A stretch of DNA of 64,000 nucleotides, taken from the NCBI RefSeq assembly GCF_003696365.1, contig NZ_RFFM01000006.1, positions 147,028 through 211,027 on the forward strand, given 5' to 3'. The notes beneath the pieces are model-generated. The model did no database searches. It saw only the letters and a program-made list of their open reading frames with translations, and had not been told where the DNA came from. Positions 60,973 to 64,000 of the stretch are shown here, piece by piece. A program made the translations under genes and the position numbers. This stretch comes from Stutzerimonas zhaodongensis. GTDB lineage: Bacteria > Pseudomonadota > Gammaproteobacteria > Pseudomonadales > Pseudomonadaceae. The first letter of the stretch is position 1, and each line of letters starts with the position of its first letter.

Positions 60973-61883
60973 GGAGCAGGGGCAAGGGCGGGTCCGGCGG
61001 CGAGCACGAGATCATCATCAAGCGCCGCGGCAAGAAAGGCCATGACGATGCGCACGGCGGTGCCTGGAAGGTAGCCTTCGCCGACTTCACGCTGGCGATG
61101 ATGGCGCTGTTCATGGTGCTGTGGATCATCCAGCCCCAGATAGATCAGTCCAACCCATCCTACGGTGAGATGGAGAGCAATCCGCTGGTCGATGGTGGCG
61201 CGGGGATCTTCGACGGCACCAGCCGTTCGCCGCTGGAACTCGACGGCATGCCGGTGCGCCCAGCGCGGGCCGATGAAACAACTTCCCGCGAGTCGAACAG
61301 CGAACAGGACGGCAGCCGCAACTACGGCTCGACCGAAGAACTTCAAAAGCTCGCCGCCCTCATGCGGCAGGTCGCCAGTGAGGTCGATGCGTTGGCCAAC
61401 CTGGAAGTGGATGTGGTGCCCCAGGGCTTGCGCATCCTGATCAAGGACGACCAGCAGCGGTTCATGTTCCAGCGCGGCAGTGCCACGCTCAATCCGCACT
61501 TCCAGAAGCTGCTCGGTGTGCTGTCCGGCGTGCTGACGAAGGTCGACAACAAGCTGATCATCAGCGGCCACACGGATGCCACGCCTTATCGACAGAAGAA
61601 CGGCTACGACAACTGGAACCTGTCCGGTGATCGCGCATTGCGCGCACGTAATGCCCTGGTCGCCGCTGGATTGAGCGAACGCTCGGTGCTGCAGGTAACG
61701 GCTCAAGCCGACGTCATGCCCCTGCACCCCGACGACCCTCAAAGCGGTGCCAATCGCCGGGTAGAAATCCTGCTGCTGACCGCCTCGGCCGAGGCGCTGT
61801 ACAAGGAACTCTTCGGTGACAGCTACGGCAAGGTGCGCTTCTCGGAAAGCGGAGCGAGCTACAGCGGAGCGTCCTCTGACTGA
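60969..61883 (+). CDS. motB: Flagellar stator protein MotB (LafU)
   Basis: 304 residues. One transmembrane helix with the proton-accepting Asp in FADFTLAMMALFMVLWIIQ (residues ~36-55), then a periplasmic OmpA/MotB peptidoglycan-binding domain (IISGHTDATPYRQKNGYDNW, LSGDRALRARNALV, SGANRRVEILLL). The lack of polar-system features such as partner MotX/MotY genes nearby fits a proton-driven lateral motor. Last gene of the operon. Confidence 0.95.
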   Translation: MRSRGKGGSGGEHEIIIKRRGKKGHDDAHGGAWKVAFADFTLAMMALFMVLWIIQPQIDQSNPSYGEMESNPLVDGGAGIFDGTSRSPLELDGMPVRPARADETTSRESNSEQDGSRNYGSTEELQKLAALMRQVASEVDALANLEVDVVPQGLRILIKDDQQRFMFQRGSATLNPHFQKLLGVLSGVLTKVDNKLIISGHTDATPYRQKNGYDNWNLSGDRALRARNALVAAGLSERSVLQVTAQADVMPLHPDDPQSGANRRVEILLLTASAEALYKELFGDSYGKVRFSESGASYSGASSD

Positions 61884-62265
61884 GATTGCGATGGGTGGTT
61901 GCTCGCTCGCCGCGAATGACCGGCCGCATCGGAGTGCGTCGCCCGGCCATCGGTAGTGGGGGGCCAGCTAGGTCAAATCGTGCCGCTCGTTACCAGAACC
62001 GCTATTTTCCGGCCCGTGATCAGGCCTGTAATGACGGCGCAGGTAGAGGCAAAGTCTTGCTGATATGAGCCCGCCATCAGGGAAGGCCCCCTCGGCGCGT
62101 ACCAACTACCAACCGCGAGCTCGCTCTCTTGATCATGGGCTGCGGTGCGAGTGGAATAAGGCCGGGCCTTATCGGACTCGGCGCTTTATCGGTGTCTAGA
62201 AAGAGCGCTACAGCGGCAGTCTCGACTGCGTTGCAGGCGCATCGCTACCGATAGGAGATGAGGCA
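61884..62265. other. 382-bp spacer motB / ToxS-like gene
   Basis: No gene is recognised. A perfect small palindrome ATAAGGCCGGGCCTTAT lies at 62156-62172. No strong U-tract terminator is seen for either of the convergent transcription units. Confidence 0.5.
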
Positions 62266-62748
62266 TCAGCCCCGGTGCGGGTGGTCGTCGGCGCAGTAGA
62301 CTTGTTGCGTCTGGACGCCGTAGAGGCAGGCGCCAACCTGCTCGAGGGTTATGCGGGCGCCTTTGTGGGAGCCATAGAACAGGTTGAACATCAATTCGTC
62401 GTCCAGCTGGTCTTGCGGCCCCAGGCCGTGCACCTGACCTTCTTCCACGACCAGCGAGGCACGCCCTAACAGATCCGTCTCCAGTCGCCCGGAGGCTTCG
62501 ACGATGGCTGGAGAATTTCGGGTCATCGTATAGAAACGCCCCTTGTTGAAAACCAGGCTCTGGCTGACCTTGACGGTGCTGCCGTCGCTCAGCAGCACCT
62601 GGCCGGTGGAGCTGTAGCGGCCATCGAATTTCGACGAGGCGTTACCACTGGTGCCCATTGCCACGAACGCCCACAACAGCAGGGCGGCAGGTGCCATAAC
62701 CCGCAGCATGCGCTTACCAACTGCTCCGGTTTCGTTCTGGCTATTCAT
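62266..62748 (-). CDS. Single-pass membrane protein, ToxS-like partner of the ToxR-type regulator
   Basis: 160 residues from the ATG at 62748, which overlaps the stop of the upstream regulator (ATGA). A short cytoplasmic tail, one transmembrane helix (MAPAALLLWAFVAMGTSG) and a periplasmic domain with SSTGQVLLSDGSTVKVSQSL and two Cys near the end (GACLYGVQTQQVYC), which may form a disulfide. The topology and coupling to a ToxR-type gene resemble ToxR-ToxS pairs, but sequence similarity to ToxS is not evident. Function inferred. Confidence 0.65.
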   Translation of the reverse strand: MNSQNETGAVGKRMLRVMAPAALLLWAFVAMGTSGNASSKFDGRYSSTGQVLLSDGSTVKVSQSLVFNKGRFYTMTRNSPAIVEASGRLETDLLGRASLVVEEGQVHGLGPQDQLDDELMFNLFYGSHKGARITLEQVGACLYGVQTQQVYCADDHPHRG

Positions 62749-63614
62749 TTCAGGCACTCTCGTAAATGGCCGCTGGGGATCGTCTGGATCTTGCTCTTGT
62801 GAACCTTCAGCCAGTTGACTCTTCCGTCACCTTGCAGGCAGCGAATTTCATAAAAACCTGGGGACATGTTGACGATCACCCGCGCGGGTTCGGCACTCAT
62901 GTTGGCCAGGGTATCGACCAGATGTCGCGTATCGTTAATCACCAGATCTAGTTGACGCTGGCTCTCCTCCACGTAAAGCACCTCGAGCGGCCCAGCCTCG
63001 ACCGTCTGGGTGAAGGAGGGCGCCGAGGTGCTGGCCAGCCGGAAACCCAGCGTCGCCAGGCCCAGCAGTACCATCATCGCTGAACCGACGAGCGCCAGGA
63101 TCTGCCAGGAGCGGCGCCGAGGGGCTGGTTCTGGTAGATCCGTTGTTGCCTGAATGGTCGCCACTGGCAACTCGACCATTAGCTGCTCGGGTTCGTCCGC
63201 GATCGCATCAACTGACGGGCCAACCGCGGGGCGCGCCTGATCGACGATCAGATATTGCGGGTTGAACAGGTATCCGCGCCGCGGCAGTGTCTGAATGATC
63301 TGGCTGCGTCCATCGAACAATGCCTGGCGCAGCGTATAAATTTGCTGATTCAGGCTGCCCTGGCCGACAACGCGACCTTCCCATGCATGGGCCATCAACT
63401 CGTCCCGCGACACCACTTCACCCGGCACCTGCAGCAACCGCTCCAGTACACGACTGCCGGAGAACCCGAGATCCAGTGTTTCCTCGATATCGCCATGCGA
63501 AACCACAAGCTGATACAGCGCGCTATTGAAACGGGCCGTGCAGCCTTCCCGCCCAGTTTTCAACACGGGACAGACGAAGCCATCGGTGGCCGAAGGGGTC
63601 AGAGATGAGGTCAT
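62745..63614 (-). CDS. ToxR-like membrane transcriptional regulator (LafZ-like)
   Basis: 289 residues. An OmpR/ToxR-type winged helix lies at ~25-120 (SRVLERLLQVPGEVVSRDEL, GSLNQQIYTLRQALFD, IIQTLPRRGYLFNP). A proline-rich linker and a single transmembrane helix (~172-192: ILALVGSAMMVLLGLATLGF) lead to a periplasmic domain with Cys in FYEIRCLQGDG and RECLK. It binds DNA from the membrane and could sense envelope or surface signals. It sits next to the presumed lateral flagellin gene, like LafZ in the E. coli Flag-2 locus. Confidence 0.85.
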   Translation of the reverse strand: MTSSLTPSATDGFVCPVLKTGREGCTARFNSALYQLVVSHGDIEETLDLGFSGSRVLERLLQVPGEVVSRDELMAHAWEGRVVGQGSLNQQIYTLRQALFDGRSQIIQTLPRRGYLFNPQYLIVDQARPAVGPSVDAIADEPEQLMVELPVATIQATTDLPEPAPRRRSWQILALVGSAMMVLLGLATLGFRLASTSAPSFTQTVEAGPLEVLYVEESQRQLDLVINDTRHLVDTLANMSAEPARVIVNMSPGFYEIRCLQGDGRVNWLKVHKSKIQTIPSGHLRECLK

Positions 63615-63896
63615 GAGCGCCTGAGCGTGGGTGCCGCGAGCAAATAGTCTTACCTGTGATCACCTTGGCAAAACCGGACGGCGGCATATTGGCGTCGATT
63701 TTTTGATCCCACAAGACGATTGCACCAAAAAGTCGCTGAACGGACATGGCGATGAAGAGGTTGGTTTTGCGAAACAGAGCAGATATAGCGTCTATTGACG
63801 TAATAGAGAGGATTAATACGGCATATCTAGTGATGATGTCGTTGGGGATTTTTTTTCGCCGTTTGTCGGAGGGGTTAGGCCTCCGCAACGCGAAGG
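63615..63896. other. AT-rich spacer upstream of the ToxR-like gene
   Basis: The 280 bp are clearly AT-richer than average (for example 63770-63860). They carry the promoter of the ToxR-like gene on the minus strand. A 121-codon minus-strand frame overlapping the regulator start looks spurious. No sigma-54 element is seen. Confidence 0.45.
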
Positions 63897-63928
63897 CAAA
63901 AAAAAGCCCCGAATCATTCGGGGCTTTT
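63897..63928 (-). terminator. Rho-independent terminator after the partial right-edge gene
   Basis: Minus strand: AAAAGCCCCGAA and TTCGGGGCTTTT form a 12-bp stem with a 3-base loop, followed by a run of T (plus-strand A-run 63898-63905). It lies about 40 bp after the stop codon of the right-edge gene. Confidence 0.85.
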
Positions 63929-63966
63929 CGATGCCGGTCAAAGGAACCGGCGCTACAGCGTATTGC

Positions 63967-64000
63967 TTAGCCCAGCAGGCCCATGACCATGCCTGGCATC
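63967..64000 (-). CDS. C-terminus of a probable lateral flagellin (partial)
   Basis: The frame entering from the right edge ends MPGMVMGLLG-stop (TAA at 63969-63967). Short hydrophobic endings of the type ...LLG or ...LIG are usual for flagellins, including lateral ones, and the location beside the lafB-U operon and the ToxR-like gene fits lafA. Only ten codons are visible, so the identity is a guess from ending and context. Confidence 0.45.
   Translation of the reverse strand, partial: MPGMVMGLLG

Noticed and set aside
63523..63888. 121-codon minus-strand open frame
   Set aside because: Overlaps the ToxR-like start in another frame; the upstream part is AT-rich control DNA and no ribosome binding site is seen.
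1..64000. tRNA, rRNA or insertion-sequence genes
   Set aside because: No cloverleaf with TTCGANNC arm, no rRNA-like stretch and no transposase-type protein was found on reading both strands.

Overview
The window looks like chromosomal DNA of a Pseudomonas-type gammaproteobacterium, most likely the Stutzerimonas (P. stutzeri) group. This rests on high GC, the oxyR-recG gene pair, DUF2388 and Lnb/DUF4105 proteins, the pntAA-pntAB-pntB operon, an Xcp-like type II secretion operon, and Pseudomonas-style REP palindromes (TAGGAGCGAGCTTGCTCGCG and variants). The assignment comes from recognising gene content and was not checked by any search.

Layout. 1-3.1 kb (minus): a truncated HExxH/Lnb-type protein, three tandem DUF2388 secreted proteins, a DUF1127 protein and an NTF2-like protein. 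3.2-12.5 kb: an apparent nitrogen-scavenging cluster with a branched-chain-amino-acid/urea-type ABC transporter (including a permease-ATPase-ATPase fusion), an amidohydrolase, a YgiN-like monooxygenase, an MdaB-like quinone reductase, a GntR/FadR regulator and a gamma-glutamyltransferase homologue. It carries a sigma-54 promoter, an NtrC-like site and repeated TTGCTAGC operator-like palindromes. 12.6-15.6 kb (minus): proton-translocating transhydrogenase. 16.1-23.8 kb (plus): gspEFGHIJKLM without gspC or gspD. 23.8-28.3 kb (minus): oxyR-recG-YbaK/HDOD. 28.5-39.1 kb: accessory and housekeeping genes (an epimerase-like protein, zinc alcohol dehydrogenase, AEC permease, methyltransferase, haem-oxygenase-fold protein, PilZ protein, MFS permease, dienelactone hydrolase) separated by repeat-rich spacers.

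39.4-61.9 kb holds most of a second, lateral-type flagellar system. The minus strand carries fliM-fliN-fliP-(1.1 kb repeat spacer)-fliQ-fliR-flhB-flhA. The plus strand carries the divergent sigma-54 activator lafK, then fliEFGHIJ, flgMN and fliD-fliS-fliT-fliK-fliL-fliA-motA-motB. The last block has the gene order of the Vibrio/Aeromonas lafBCDEFSTU operon. Beyond it are a ToxR-like membrane transcription factor with a ToxS-like partner (comparable to LafZ of the E. coli Flag-2 locus) and, at the very right edge, the last ten codons of what is probably the lateral flagellin. The rod, hook and filament genes (flgA-L, lafA) are not inside the window.

The flagellar genes appear to form a self-contained cascade. 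LafK with sigma-54 would drive the export/basal-body genes and fliD, which has a near-perfect -24/-12 promoter. FliA would drive late genes under FlgM control. The FliM here lacks the N-terminal CheY-binding motif, so the motor may not be switched by chemotaxis.
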